From Balneolaceae bacterium UBA7797 (GTDB lineage Bacteria; Bacteroidota; Rhodothermia; Balneolales; Balneolaceae), in assembly GCA_002480645.1 (NCBI GenBank), contig DLCN01000004.1, positions 3,559 to 67,558 on the forward strand: a stretch of DNA of 64,000 nucleotides, given 5' to 3'. The notes beneath the pieces were generated by a model. That model saw only the letters and a list, made by a program, of their open reading frames with translations, did not search any database and had not been told where the DNA came from. A program made the position numbers and the translations under genes. Shown piece after piece: positions 16,805 through 25,055 of the stretch (its first letter is position 1; each line of letters starts with the position of its first letter).

Positions 16805-16830
16805 CGGAGGGAGTATTCCGCCAGGTTTTC
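16794..16830. terminator. Bidirectional intrinsic terminator
   Basis: AAAAAACCTGACGGA and TTCCGCCAGGTTTT form a stem of about 12 bp with one mismatch, with A-run before and T-run after, so it can terminate both the + strand run ending at 16804 and the minus-strand gene ending at 16854. Confidence 0.75.
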
Positions 16831-16853
16831 AACGATGAGATTTTTGTAAGATC

Positions 16854-18473
16854 TTAACTCACTTTTTCTTTATTTGCGAGCAGAGCTTCATCAAAATCGA
16901 CCCCTTTTATCGGGACGAGTTTGTATTTCTCCGGATCCCAATCGATCCTACGACCTAATTTGTAGGACAATCCCGCCATATGCGAGGTGATCGCCTCTTC
17001 AAAACCGGCCTTTATATCGCAACTTGGGGTACCGCCATTTCTGATGCAGCTTAACCATTCACGCAGGTGAAGGTGAGTGGAATCTACCCGTTTTCCATCC
17101 CGATAGGTCCACAGCAGGCCTTTATCGGCAAAGTATTGAGTGGTGGCAGAACTAACACCGTCTACCTCACCATTTGCCGTTGGGTCGTAAGTGAATACAG
17201 GCACATTCGGATCCATAGTACCGTTTTGGATCTCCTCTTTGAATCGGGTTGAACCACGATCTACATAGATAGAAAGGCTGTTTCCCAGTTCCATGCTGGC
17301 ATCGTGTCCCATCAGTACGGTCTGTCGCCCGAATGAATTCCCCAATGTAGCACTGTACACCAGCGTCATACCTTTTTCCTTTCCGGTTTCCTGACTGCCA
17401 CCGGTTGAGAAATCAGGAAATTCCATGTTGGTCTGGAATACATCCGGTACATTTCTTCCATCACGGTGGGTGTAAATTCCACCTGAAGAACTCACAGATT
17501 TCGGGATTCCCATGTTGAGTACACAGTTGATACGATCATAATCGTGAGATAACAGATCGCCGGACAATCCGGAACCGTATGCCCACCATTTTCTCCAACG
17601 GAAGAAGTGTTCCAGATTGAAATCGGTCATAGGTGCATTCCCGATAAACTGTTTCCAGTCGATAGTATCAGGGCTGGCTTTTTCATGAATATGATATTGC
17701 CATGCGCCATTATCATCGTTACGGTTCGTATTTGCCTGAATAAGGGAAACATGCCCCAGAATATTTTTCTTCACCACATCCTGTGCAGTAAGGAAGCTTT
17801 GTGTCTGCCGGTGCTGGTGTCCCACGGCAAATACCTTATCCGTATTTTCAGCGATCTCTTTCAGTTTATATGTTTCGCTGATGTTGTGGGTCATTGGTTT
17901 TTCCACGTACACGTGTTTTCCCGCTTCTAATGCGGCCATTGCCATGGGGGCATGCCAGTGATCGGGAGTGGCGATCACAACTGCGTCCACATCCGGGTCT
18001 TCCAGTAACTTCTGGTAGGTCTTATACGCTTTTACTTTTACCTGATCGGTACTGAATGAATCAACGGCATCCTGAGCCCGCACATCAAACACATCACAAA
18101 CAGCCACGATCTGCAGGTTCAGGTCTTCCTGTTCCAGAAAGCTTTTAAGACGGGTATTTTGCGGATCTTTTTTAGCCGCTTCGGCTTGTTCTTCCAGCCA
18201 GCTTTTTTGCGCAAAACCAAGAGCACGGCATAACTGCGGTCCCCGTATTCCGAATCCTATGATCCCCAGCCGGATCGGATCGCCAGCCATAGAACCCGAC
18301 GGTGGTGGCGGAGATGCGGAAATATTCAGAGTATTTAATACACTCTCTTTGGATTGTGATTTAATGCTGGTCTTTTTTGCACCAGCCCACCAGACCGCTC
18401 CCGCGATCGGCGCTCCTACAATTCCTTTTATCAGGTCTCTTCTGGAAAATGTTCTTTTATTATTTGAAGCCAT
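16854..18473 (-). CDS. Tat-exported Gfo/Idh/MocA-family oxidoreductase
   Basis: A 539-residue NAD(P)-dependent oxidoreductase of the Gfo/Idh/MocA family. The twin-arginine signal FSRRDLIKGIVGAPIAGAV indicates export folded to the periplasm, where a carried cofactor would be needed. The Rossmann motif is LGIIGFGIRGPQLC, and VEKPMTHN contains the conserved EKP lysine of the family (residues near 192). The long insert compared with about 350-residue members is normal for exported Bacteroidota paralogues, which often process sugars or sugar acids. It ends 2 bp before the start region of DoxX upstream, so both are one minus-strand operon. Confidence 0.9.
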   Translation of the reverse strand: MASNNKRTFSRRDLIKGIVGAPIAGAVWWAGAKKTSIKSQSKESVLNTLNISASPPPPSGSMAGDPIRLGIIGFGIRGPQLCRALGFAQKSWLEEQAEAAKKDPQNTRLKSFLEQEDLNLQIVAVCDVFDVRAQDAVDSFSTDQVKVKAYKTYQKLLEDPDVDAVVIATPDHWHAPMAMAALEAGKHVYVEKPMTHNISETYKLKEIAENTDKVFAVGHQHRQTQSFLTAQDVVKKNILGHVSLIQANTNRNDDNGAWQYHIHEKASPDTIDWKQFIGNAPMTDFNLEHFFRWRKWWAYGSGLSGDLLSHDYDRINCVLNMGIPKSVSSSGGIYTHRDGRNVPDVFQTNMEFPDFSTGGSQETGKEKGMTLVYSATLGNSFGRQTVLMGHDASMELGNSLSIYVDRGSTRFKEEIQNGTMDPNVPVFTYDPTANGEVDGVSSATTQYFADKGLLWTYRDGKRVDSTHLHLREWLSCIRNGGTPSCDIKAGFEEAITSHMAGLSYKLGRRIDWDPEKYKLVPIKGVDFDEALLANKEKVS

Positions 18474-18475
18474 GA

Positions 18476-18961
18476 TTATGCCCCCGCCTTTTTTAGAGAA
18501 GAATTAAAGAATACCTGTAATCCGAAATAGGTACCGGTTGGTATGATAGACAGTACCAGTAAAGCACCTGCTTCTATCAGGTTTTTATTCACGATCCAGT
18601 AATTCCCTTCTGCCCCAAGCTGAGCAGAATCCATGAAAGCCGGATGAGCAAAGTAATACAACAATAACATTACGATCCCTAACAGGGCGCCATACTTATC
18701 AAAGATCCCAAGGAGTAGTGTAAGCCCGACTACGATCAACACCACTATATTCAATCCATCCACGATTCCGATCAATGAATCACTTGCCAGCCACTGATAT
18801 AAACCACTCATGGTTTCTGCGCTCAGCAAGTATGGCTTGGCCGACCATGCCGGGTTGTACAATTTCATAACACCCTCAAAAAGAAAATGCCAGCCGATCA
18901 AAATGCGCAATAAAGTAAGCGCAGGCAGGGCATTCTTAGGAAGAGAATTCCGCTCGTTCAT
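18476..18961 (-). CDS. DoxX-family membrane protein
   Basis: A 161-residue DoxX/thiosulfate:quinone oxidoreductase-like membrane protein with four transmembrane segments. Signature: LTLLRILIGWHFLFEGVMKL near residue 15-35. ATG at 18961 is chosen because the family starts there; a longer reading to 19078 has no family similarity in its extra part. It is 2 bp upstream of the exported oxidoreductase gene, a pairing common in Bacteroidota, perhaps moving electrons from the periplasmic enzyme to quinone. Confidence 0.85.
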   Translation of the reverse strand: MNERNSLPKNALPALTLLRILIGWHFLFEGVMKLYNPAWSAKPYLLSAETMSGLYQWLASDSLIGIVDGLNIVVLIVVGLTLLLGIFDKYGALLGIVMLLLYYFAHPAFMDSAQLGAEGNYWIVNKNLIEAGALLVLSIIPTGTYFGLQVFFNSSLKKAGA

Positions 18962-18975
18962 AATTATTACTCCAA

Positions 18976-18983
18976 CAAATATA
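18976..18983 (-). promoter_or_regulatory. TATATTTG -7 promoter box
   Basis: Minus-strand TATATTTG, a perfect TAnnTTTG match, 15 bp upstream of the DoxX ATG, so the transcript would have a very short leader. This position supports the DoxX start at 18961. Confidence 0.5.
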
Positions 18984-19210
18984 GGTTTGGTTCGCCATTT
19001 ATGGCCTTCGTTCAATGTTCCTGATTTAAATGAATATTGTATGAATCTTATGTGGAGGAAGCAGTTATGGGATTTCAATCAGAGTTGCATCAAACTCTTA
19101 CATCCTTCCTGTTGAACGATTTTAATGGAATTCTGGCTAACAGATGCTAAAGGGACAATGCCTGCTTTTTAAGCGCTAATTGTTGATCTTTGCACCCAAA
19201 TAAATTCATC

Positions 19211-20254
19211 ATGTGGCAAAAGGTTTTTATGTCGATAGGAATAATTATCGCAGTTTTTTTTGGATTGGTTCTGTTACTTGGCTGGGGGTTGTCGGCCCCG
19301 GGATATAAAGGCCCCGAAACGGATCACTTCAACGGTTCTAAATTTGTGAACCGGGACGGCTATGAGGAAAAGGGATTCACCGATATGATAAAATGGATGA
19401 CCAGCCGAAAGCCCGGAGAGTGGACTGGGTTAAGTGAGGAAGATATCGAATACGGACCCAAACCAGCGGGCCGTATCACCGATTCCACTCAGGTGATCAC
19501 GTTCATCAACCATTCCACTTTTCTTATTCAGACCGATAGTTTGAATATTATCACCGATCCGGTGTACAGTAAGCGGGTCAGTCCTTTTACGTTTGCAGGA
19601 CCAAAACGAATGCGCCCGCCGGGCATCCGCTATGAAGATCTGCCCGAAATTGATGTGGTTCTGTTGAGTCACAATCATTACGATCATCTGGATATCGGTA
19701 CCCTGAAACGAATTAAAGAAGATTTTGACCCGCTGTTCGTAACTCCTTTGGGTGTGGATCTTTACCTGAATAAAGAGGGCATCTCAAAAACGGTTTCGCT
19801 GGATTGGTGGCAGGAGACCTCTCTTTCCGGCCGGGTAGAAGTGGCTGCTACCGAAGCACAGCATTTCTCCAGCCGCGGGATGTTCGACCGGGATAAAACA
19901 CTCTGGGCCGGCTATGTGATCAAATCCCCGACGGGAAATATATATTTTGCCGGAGATACCGGGTACAACGACTTCTTTACGTTGATCGGAGAAAAATACG
20001 GGCCAATAAAAACTTCCCTCATCCCGATCGGAGCCTACGCTCCCCGTTGGTTTATGGCACCGGTACATATCGATCCCGAACAGGCTTTACAGGTTCACAA
20101 AGAAGTCGGTTCTGCGTTCAGTATCGGCATGCATTTTGGCACCTTTCCGCTGGCTGATGACGGACAGGAAGAACCCATCAACGATTTTAAAAAAGCCCTT
20201 AATGGCGAGCCTTTTGTCCTGTTAAAAGAGGGAGAGCATATTGTAATAAAGTAG
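19211..20254 (+). CDS. Metallo-beta-lactamase-fold hydrolase (NAPE-PLD-like)
   Basis: A 347-residue protein with an N-terminal membrane anchor (residues 5-25) and a metallo-beta-lactamase domain. Metal ligands are in SHNHYDHLD (HxHxDH), EAQHFSSRG, AGDTGY and the final MHFGTF. The layout follows NAPE-phospholipase D/UlaG-like hydrolases. Likely a periplasm-facing lipid or phosphodiester hydrolase. ATG at 19211 is chosen over an upstream TTG at 19190. Confidence 0.88.
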   Translation: MWQKVFMSIGIIIAVFFGLVLLLGWGLSAPGYKGPETDHFNGSKFVNRDGYEEKGFTDMIKWMTSRKPGEWTGLSEEDIEYGPKPAGRITDSTQVITFINHSTFLIQTDSLNIITDPVYSKRVSPFTFAGPKRMRPPGIRYEDLPEIDVVLLSHNHYDHLDIGTLKRIKEDFDPLFVTPLGVDLYLNKEGISKTVSLDWWQETSLSGRVEVAATEAQHFSSRGMFDRDKTLWAGYVIKSPTGNIYFAGDTGYNDFFTLIGEKYGPIKTSLIPIGAYAPRWFMAPVHIDPEQALQVHKEVGSAFSIGMHFGTFPLADDGQEEPINDFKKALNGEPFVLLKEGEHIVIK

Positions 20255-20411
20255 GGATCTTTCGGGCTCCTTCTTTTTTTGTCCATATCTGATAATTTCT
20301 TACTAGATTCAGCTAAAGCTTTAGTTGTGATCCGGTAGGTTATAAACGGGTTTGTAGTACCGGGTTAAATTTATAAATCAATATCATCTTCAGGATTAAG
20401 TGTAACCGGTT

Positions 20412-21407
20412 ATGATCAAGTCGAAGGAGTATCTCTTCTCTAACATTTTGGATTATGCCGGCACCTTTCCGCCGGAACAGCTTGAATTAAAAGAAGTATT
20501 TCAGCGCTATTCCAAAGCAAAACGTTCAAAGTATGGCTGGATCATGTCTCGTATCGTGGTGCCCGCACATTGGATGGACATCGCTACCACACTTAGCCTG
20601 TATACTCAGGAGCTTCCCAAGCCGATCGAACTAACGCTTTTGCTCCCTAAAACAGATACTTTCGATAATTTCAGAACCAGGATAAGTGCGCTGGAACGGC
20701 AATTACTGATCACACACAAAGATCATGGCGGTGAATTAAAAACGGATTTGCTTGAGGCTGTACTTCCGCCGGATGTGGTAAAGAATCCAAGCAGTGATCT
20801 GTTAGAAAAATGCATGCACTTTCTGGTAGAGCGCATGGCTGTGAATCGTGTTTTCCCCAATCATATATTTATAGAATTTCCCAAATCCACCTACGATCTT
20901 GAGTTGCTAAAACCATTTCTTAAGCGGATTGCCCGACAGAATTTATTGATCAGGAAAAAAGGACTAAAACATTTTGAGGAATTCGGGTACAAGATCCGCA
21001 TTGTGCCGGAAGAAGGCTTCAGGCTTCCGACATCGCGGGAACTGGCATCGCTGCTGATTTTTTGCAGGGAGCTTCATCTTGAAGTAAAGTTTGCGTATTC
21101 GGGTTGTAAAGCGATCACCACAAAAGATGAGAACGGGGTGATTGATCACTTCGGTTTTTTAAATTTGTATGCCGCCGGCTTACTCAGCTATGGCTACGAC
21201 TGCACTCTTGCAGAGATGGAAGAGATCCTTACAGAGACCAATCCCGGAGCATTCATATTTTCAGACAAGATGCTGAAATACAAACATATGATGATCCCGG
21301 TTGGAGAGCTGAAAATGTTACGGTCGGTTGCTTTTCATTCGTTTAACAGCAGTACTCTTATTCAAACCCTGGAAGAGATCATGAAAACCGAGGTCACCGA
21401 GCAATAA
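20412..21407 (+). CDS. Conserved hypothetical protein (DYAGTFPP family)
   Basis: A 331-residue cytoplasmic protein without signal peptide. The N-terminus NILDYAGTFPPEQL and the downstream SRIVVPAHW resemble a widespread uncharacterised family whose members begin D-AG-FPPA-L and carry a later R-V-PA segment; this is from memory. It may adopt a TIM-barrel-like fold but no catalytic motif is clear. A single Cys cluster (FAYSGCKAITTKDENG, near 225-240) is notable. Monocistronic, convergent with acylphosphatase. Confidence 0.6.
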   Translation: MIKSKEYLFSNILDYAGTFPPEQLELKEVFQRYSKAKRSKYGWIMSRIVVPAHWMDIATTLSLYTQELPKPIELTLLLPKTDTFDNFRTRISALERQLLITHKDHGGELKTDLLEAVLPPDVVKNPSSDLLEKCMHFLVERMAVNRVFPNHIFIEFPKSTYDLELLKPFLKRIARQNLLIRKKGLKHFEEFGYKIRIVPEEGFRLPTSRELASLLIFCRELHLEVKFAYSGCKAITTKDENGVIDHFGFLNLYAAGLLSYGYDCTLAEMEEILTETNPGAFIFSDKMLKYKHMMIPVGELKMLRSVAFHSFNSSTLIQTLEEIMKTEVTEQ

Positions 21408-21416
21408 GGGCGGTCG

Positions 21417-21689
21417 TCAATAGCGGACTTCAAAGTTCTTAAACTCTCCGGCGCTGATCTCATTCTCCTCGATCTCGGCTACTTTACCATAAACCGGACC
21501 TTTAGCTATCCGCCGGATAAGTTCGACCACTTTTTCGCCTGAACCCTGGAACACCGCTTCTACCCGGCGGTCGGGCAGGTTCTTTACCCAGCCACACACG
21601 CCTAGTTCATTGGCATTTACCCGGGTAAAATGCCGGAACCCAACACCTTGTACTCGTCCGCTTATGATGAGATGCTTCGTGATTTTCAT
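21417..21689 (-). CDS. acyP: Acylphosphatase
   Basis: A 90-residue acylphosphatase hydrolysing acyl phosphates such as 1,3-bisphosphoglycerate. Signature GRVQGVGFRHF with catalytic R19, and N37 in GWVKNLPDRRVE; both required residues are present and the length is that of the family. Single gene, convergent with the preceding + strand gene. Confidence 0.95.
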   Translation of the reverse strand: MKITKHLIISGRVQGVGFRHFTRVNANELGVCGWVKNLPDRRVEAVFQGSGEKVVELIRRIAKGPVYGKVAEIEENEISAGEFKNFEVRY

Positions 21690-21871
21690 ACAATAATTAT
21701 CTGCCTCTATTTTGATTTCTAAAGGTACGAACTGTAAAAGGCAGAAATGGATAAAAAATTCCTGAATTCGACCAGTCTAATGAAAATTACCCGGCCATTT
21801 CTTGATTCCGCATTACTATCCGAGCCCATCATTTTGTACATTCCCCACATTAGAAAAAGCGATCACAACGC

Positions 21872-23800
21872 ATGTCAGATACTTACCGCGCACTAACCCG
21901 AAAATACCGCCCAAACAGCTTCGATGATATCGTTTCTCAGGATCATGTGAGCAACACGCTCATGAATGCGATCAAGCAGAACCGACTATCTCATGCCTAT
22001 ATGTTTTGCGGCCCGCGAGGTGTGGGAAAAACTACTATGGCGCGTGTTTTAGCCCGGGTGATCAATCAGATCGATTCAAGTGTGGATGGTGAATCCCTGA
22101 ATCAGACACTGAATATTATTGAGATGGATGCCGCTTCCAACAACAAAGTGGAAGATGTACATCATCTTCGGGAAAGTGTCCGCATCCCCCCGCAAAACGG
22201 GCGCTACAAAGTGTTTATCGTGGATGAGGTGCACATGCTGTCGAAAGCGGCCTTCAATGCCTTACTCAAAACGCTGGAAGAACCGCCGGAGCACGCCATT
22301 TTTATCTTTGCCACCACGGAACCGCATAAAGTACTCCCGACCATTCTATCCCGGGTGCAACGGTTCGATTTTAAACGTATTTCGGTGGATGAGATCGTAC
22401 ATCGCCTACGAAAGATCTCGCTCGATGAGAATATCTCTATTGATGAAGAATCATTGCATGTTATTGCAAAGAAAGCCGATGGCGCACTGCGTGATGCTCT
22501 TGGTTTGATGGATCAGGCGATTGCCTTTTGCGGGGATACCATCACCCACAATGAATTATTGCAGGCGTTGAATGTGGTGGGAACCGAGCGTTTGTTCCAG
22601 TTTATGAAGTGTGTGAAAGATCATGACGCAGATGCCGGTCTGGACCTGATCAATACTTTATTACAGGAAGGCTACGACATACAGGAGTTTTTGATCGGAT
22701 TGACAGAGCACCTGCGAAATTTGTACATCGCCCATCACAGCCCGCAAATGTATTTGGTGGAGGCCTCGGAAGACACCAAGAACCGGTATAAAGAGACGGC
22801 CAACGATTTTTCGCGGGATGATCTGATGCGGATGCTTCATATTGTGAGCGAAGCCCAGATCAAGCTCAAAGATGCGAGTCAGCCACGTATTCAGTTTGAG
22901 ATCACGTTGTTAAAACTGATCCACATGGAACGCACCGAAAGCCTTAAACAACTGCTTACAGAGCTGGATGAGTTAAAAAAAAACTTCGGTAACCAGGTAG
23001 CAAGCCTGAATTCTACCGTTCAATCAGCGGAAGAACGTGTTAAAGAAGAAGATTCGGGCCCGGTAAAAGAAGAGAAAAAGATCGCTGAAGAAGGGACGAT
23101 TGCCGATCAAAACGCCGGTCAGCCTTTAAACGGAACTCCATCACAGGGATCTCTGGCAAGCGAAGCAGAAACACCTGCATCCGAATCACAGACCGTTACT
23201 GATCCGGTTCATACTTCTCCGGCACCGGAAGCTAACACCGAATTACCCCCGGAACCGGTACAGGAGCTCACTCCGGAGCCCGTGGATGATGAATACGATC
23301 TGGGTAGTCCGGCCATTGAGACCAGCATCACCAAAAAAGCACGGGTGCTGCACAATATACCCAATGGAGTTAGTACGGCACCAAAACCGGTCCAAACTTC
23401 TCAGGAAAGTAATATTGCCGCAGGTCCTAATAAGAAATTGAAGATCGAAGATGTGCAGGCTATCTGGCCAAAATATCTCGAATCGTTGGTGGACCGGATC
23501 CCAAAGATCCTGGAATTACAAGTGCAACGGGTAAAGCCGGTTCAGCTGAAAGGTCATGAACTCACCTTGCAGTGCGATAACCCGCTTTCTCAGCGTATGC
23601 TGGATGAACAGGCACTAGATCTCGCTAAACTTCTGAAGGAACACACCGGGGTGGTTTTTCGTTTTAAAACCCAGGTACTAAATACTCCCGAAACCCAGCA
23701 AAAAGCCAGAAATCCGTACGAACGGTTCAAAGAAATTCAGCAGAAAGATCCTATTCTCCGAGATCTGGTGGAGCGGTTCGGGGCAGAACTTGAATATTAA
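21872..23800 (+). CDS. dnaX: DNA polymerase III subunits gamma and tau
   Basis: A 642-residue clamp-loader ATPase. Walker A GPRGVGKT is at residues 47-54, sensor and Walker B VFIVDEVHMLS near 116-126, and SRVQRF follows. Domains I-III end near 373; the Pro/Glu-rich linker spans about 375-510, and the C-terminal part (about 520-642) is the tau-specific region. The zinc module normally between Walker A and DAASNN is reduced: residues 65-80 contain no Cys. A nine-A tract at 22975-22983 is a probable slippage site producing the gamma form (separate entry). Upstream of ybaB and recR in the classic order. Confidence 0.96.
   Translation: MSDTYRALTRKYRPNSFDDIVSQDHVSNTLMNAIKQNRLSHAYMFCGPRGVGKTTMARVLARVINQIDSSVDGESLNQTLNIIEMDAASNNKVEDVHHLRESVRIPPQNGRYKVFIVDEVHMLSKAAFNALLKTLEEPPEHAIFIFATTEPHKVLPTILSRVQRFDFKRISVDEIVHRLRKISLDENISIDEESLHVIAKKADGALRDALGLMDQAIAFCGDTITHNELLQALNVVGTERLFQFMKCVKDHDADAGLDLINTLLQEGYDIQEFLIGLTEHLRNLYIAHHSPQMYLVEASEDTKNRYKETANDFSRDDLMRMLHIVSEAQIKLKDASQPRIQFEITLLKLIHMERTESLKQLLTELDELKKNFGNQVASLNSTVQSAEERVKEEDSGPVKEEKKIAEEGTIADQNAGQPLNGTPSQGSLASEAETPASESQTVTDPVHTSPAPEANTELPPEPVQELTPEPVDDEYDLGSPAIETSITKKARVLHNIPNGVSTAPKPVQTSQESNIAAGPNKKLKIEDVQAIWPKYLESLVDRIPKILELQVQRVKPVQLKGHELTLQCDNPLSQRMLDEQALDLAKLLKEHTGVVFRFKTQVLNTPETQQKARNPYERFKEIQQKDPILRDLVERFGAELEY
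22973..23000 (+). promoter_or_regulatory. Putative dnaX programmed slippage site (gamma form)
   Basis: TTAAAAAAAAAC contains nine consecutive A (22975-22983) in codons 368-371. If one A is added (or -1 frameshifting occurs) the frame closes at TAA 22990-22992 after L372-R373; if one A is lost it closes at TAG 22998-23000 after R375. Either way a 373-375 residue gamma-like protein with domains I-III results. Thermus dnaX uses slippage on a nine-A run, so the parallel is close; that it works here is inferred. Confidence 0.6.
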
Positions 23801-23814
23801 ATAATTACGATACT

Positions 23815-24159
23815 ATGGATTTTAACATGGCCGATATGTTCGGCAAAATTCAGGAAATGCAGGGCAAAGTTCAGGAAGCCCAATCTAAATTAGGCGAAGT
23901 GGTGGTTGAAGCCGAAGCCGGTGGCGGAATGGTTAAAGTGAAGGCCAATGGATTGCGAAAAGTGCTCTCTATCAATATTGATAAAGATGTGGTTGATCCG
24001 AACGACATGGAAATGCTGGAAGACCTGGTAGTGGCCGGGGTAAATAAAGCATTGGAAATGGCAGAAGAAGCCGCACAGAAGGAAATGCAGGAAGCCTACA
24101 AAGGCATGATGCCCGGCGGCGGACTTCCGGGAATGGACCTTTCAAAGTTTGGTTTATAA
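23815..24159 (+). CDS. ybaB: YbaB/EbfC nucleoid-associated protein
   Basis: A 114-residue member of the YbaB/EbfC family: MADMFGKIQEMQGKVQEAQ helix, the strand VEAEAGGGMVKVKANG with the conserved glycine pair, DKDVVDPNDMEMLEDLV, and a Gly/Met-rich tail. Dimeric DNA-binding protein of the nucleoid. It lies 14 bp after dnaX and before recR, the conserved order. Confidence 0.95.
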   Translation: MDFNMADMFGKIQEMQGKVQEAQSKLGEVVVEAEAGGGMVKVKANGLRKVLSINIDKDVVDPNDMEMLEDLVVAGVNKALEMAEEAAQKEMQEAYKGMMPGGGLPGMDLSKFGL

Positions 24160-24174
24160 CCGGATTAAATAGTT

Positions 24175-24284
24175 AGAATGAAAAATTAAGAATGACGTCT
24201 CCGTCGTTTCGAATGTCACAAAAGATGAGCCGGACCCTTATTACCGGCAAGCGGCAGTATTTTTCATTGTTAATTCTTCATTTT
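24175..24284. repeat. Inverted repeat between ybaB and recR
   Basis: Arms 24175-24195 and 24264-24284 are inverted repeats matching 18 of 21 positions, separated by 68 bp without coding capacity. The AT-rich arms resemble the GAATGAAAAATTAA-type intergenic repeats common in related genomes, so this is likely a small transposon-derived element or a stable RNA hairpin; which is not known. Confidence 0.5.
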
Positions 24285-24294
24285 AAATGCCTAC

Positions 24295-24897
24295 ATGCAG
24301 TTAACCTCAGAATTTTTAGAACGAGCCATTGAACAGCTCTCTAAGTTGCCCGGAACGGGAAGAAAATCGGCACAGAGAATTGCCATTCACCTGTTGAAAC
24401 AGAATGAAGAATATGCGCTAAAACTGGCAAACGCGATCATCGACCTCAAGCAAAAAGTGATCCGCTGTTCGGTCTGTGGCAATGTGAGTGATAATGATCC
24501 CTGTACAATTTGCTCGAACGTAAAAAGAGAAAACGGTCAGATCTGTGTGGTCGAAGAATTCAATGATGTCTATATCATCGAAAAGACCAATGAATTTCGA
24601 GGAAGATACCATGTGCTGGGCGGTGTGATCTCCCCCATGGATAACATCGGCCCTGATCAGTTGCGAATTCAGGAATTACTAAAGCGGGTTGGCGGTGAGG
24701 AGCAGATCAATGAAGTGATCCTGGCATTGAATCCCGATGCCGAAGGAGAAGCGACTTCCTACTACATCAACAAATTATTGTTACCCTACGAAGTTAAAGT
24801 TACCCGCATTGCTTATGGAATACCCATGGGTACAGAGCTGGAATTTATTGATGAAGCCACGCTCAGCCGGGCATTTACCAGTCGCAGTTCCTTTTAG
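24295..24897 (+). CDS. recR: Recombination mediator protein RecR
   Basis: A 200-residue RecR. In order: helix-hairpin-helix with LPGTGRKSAQRIAIHLL, a C4 zinc finger CSVCGNVSDNDPCTIC (residues near 57-72), a TOPRIM domain with ICVVEEFNDVYIIEKT and LALNPDAEGEATS, and the C-terminal Walker B-like strand with RIAYGIPMG. Full length (E. coli 201). It helps RecF/RecO load RecA at gaps. Confidence 0.97.
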   Translation: MQLTSEFLERAIEQLSKLPGTGRKSAQRIAIHLLKQNEEYALKLANAIIDLKQKVIRCSVCGNVSDNDPCTICSNVKRENGQICVVEEFNDVYIIEKTNEFRGRYHVLGGVISPMDNIGPDQLRIQELLKRVGGEEQINEVILALNPDAEGEATSYYINKLLLPYEVKVTRIAYGIPMGTELEFIDEATLSRAFTSRSSF

Positions 24898-25055
24898 CAT
24901 ATTCTGAGGTCGACCCACGTTTAGTTACTGCTTTGTACGGTGCGAATTGAAAAGAACTTTTACAATCACTCGTGCTGGCTATTTGTAATCTCTTACTCCC
25001 TTAAATCAAAATAACCTGTGGGCTCTTTGTGTCTACCATGGTTTAAAAAACTGAT

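Noticed and set aside
20255..20280. Possible terminator after the metallo-beta-lactamase-fold gene (hairpin plus T-run).
   Set aside because: The T-run is good but the stem is only about five imperfect pairs, too weak to call.
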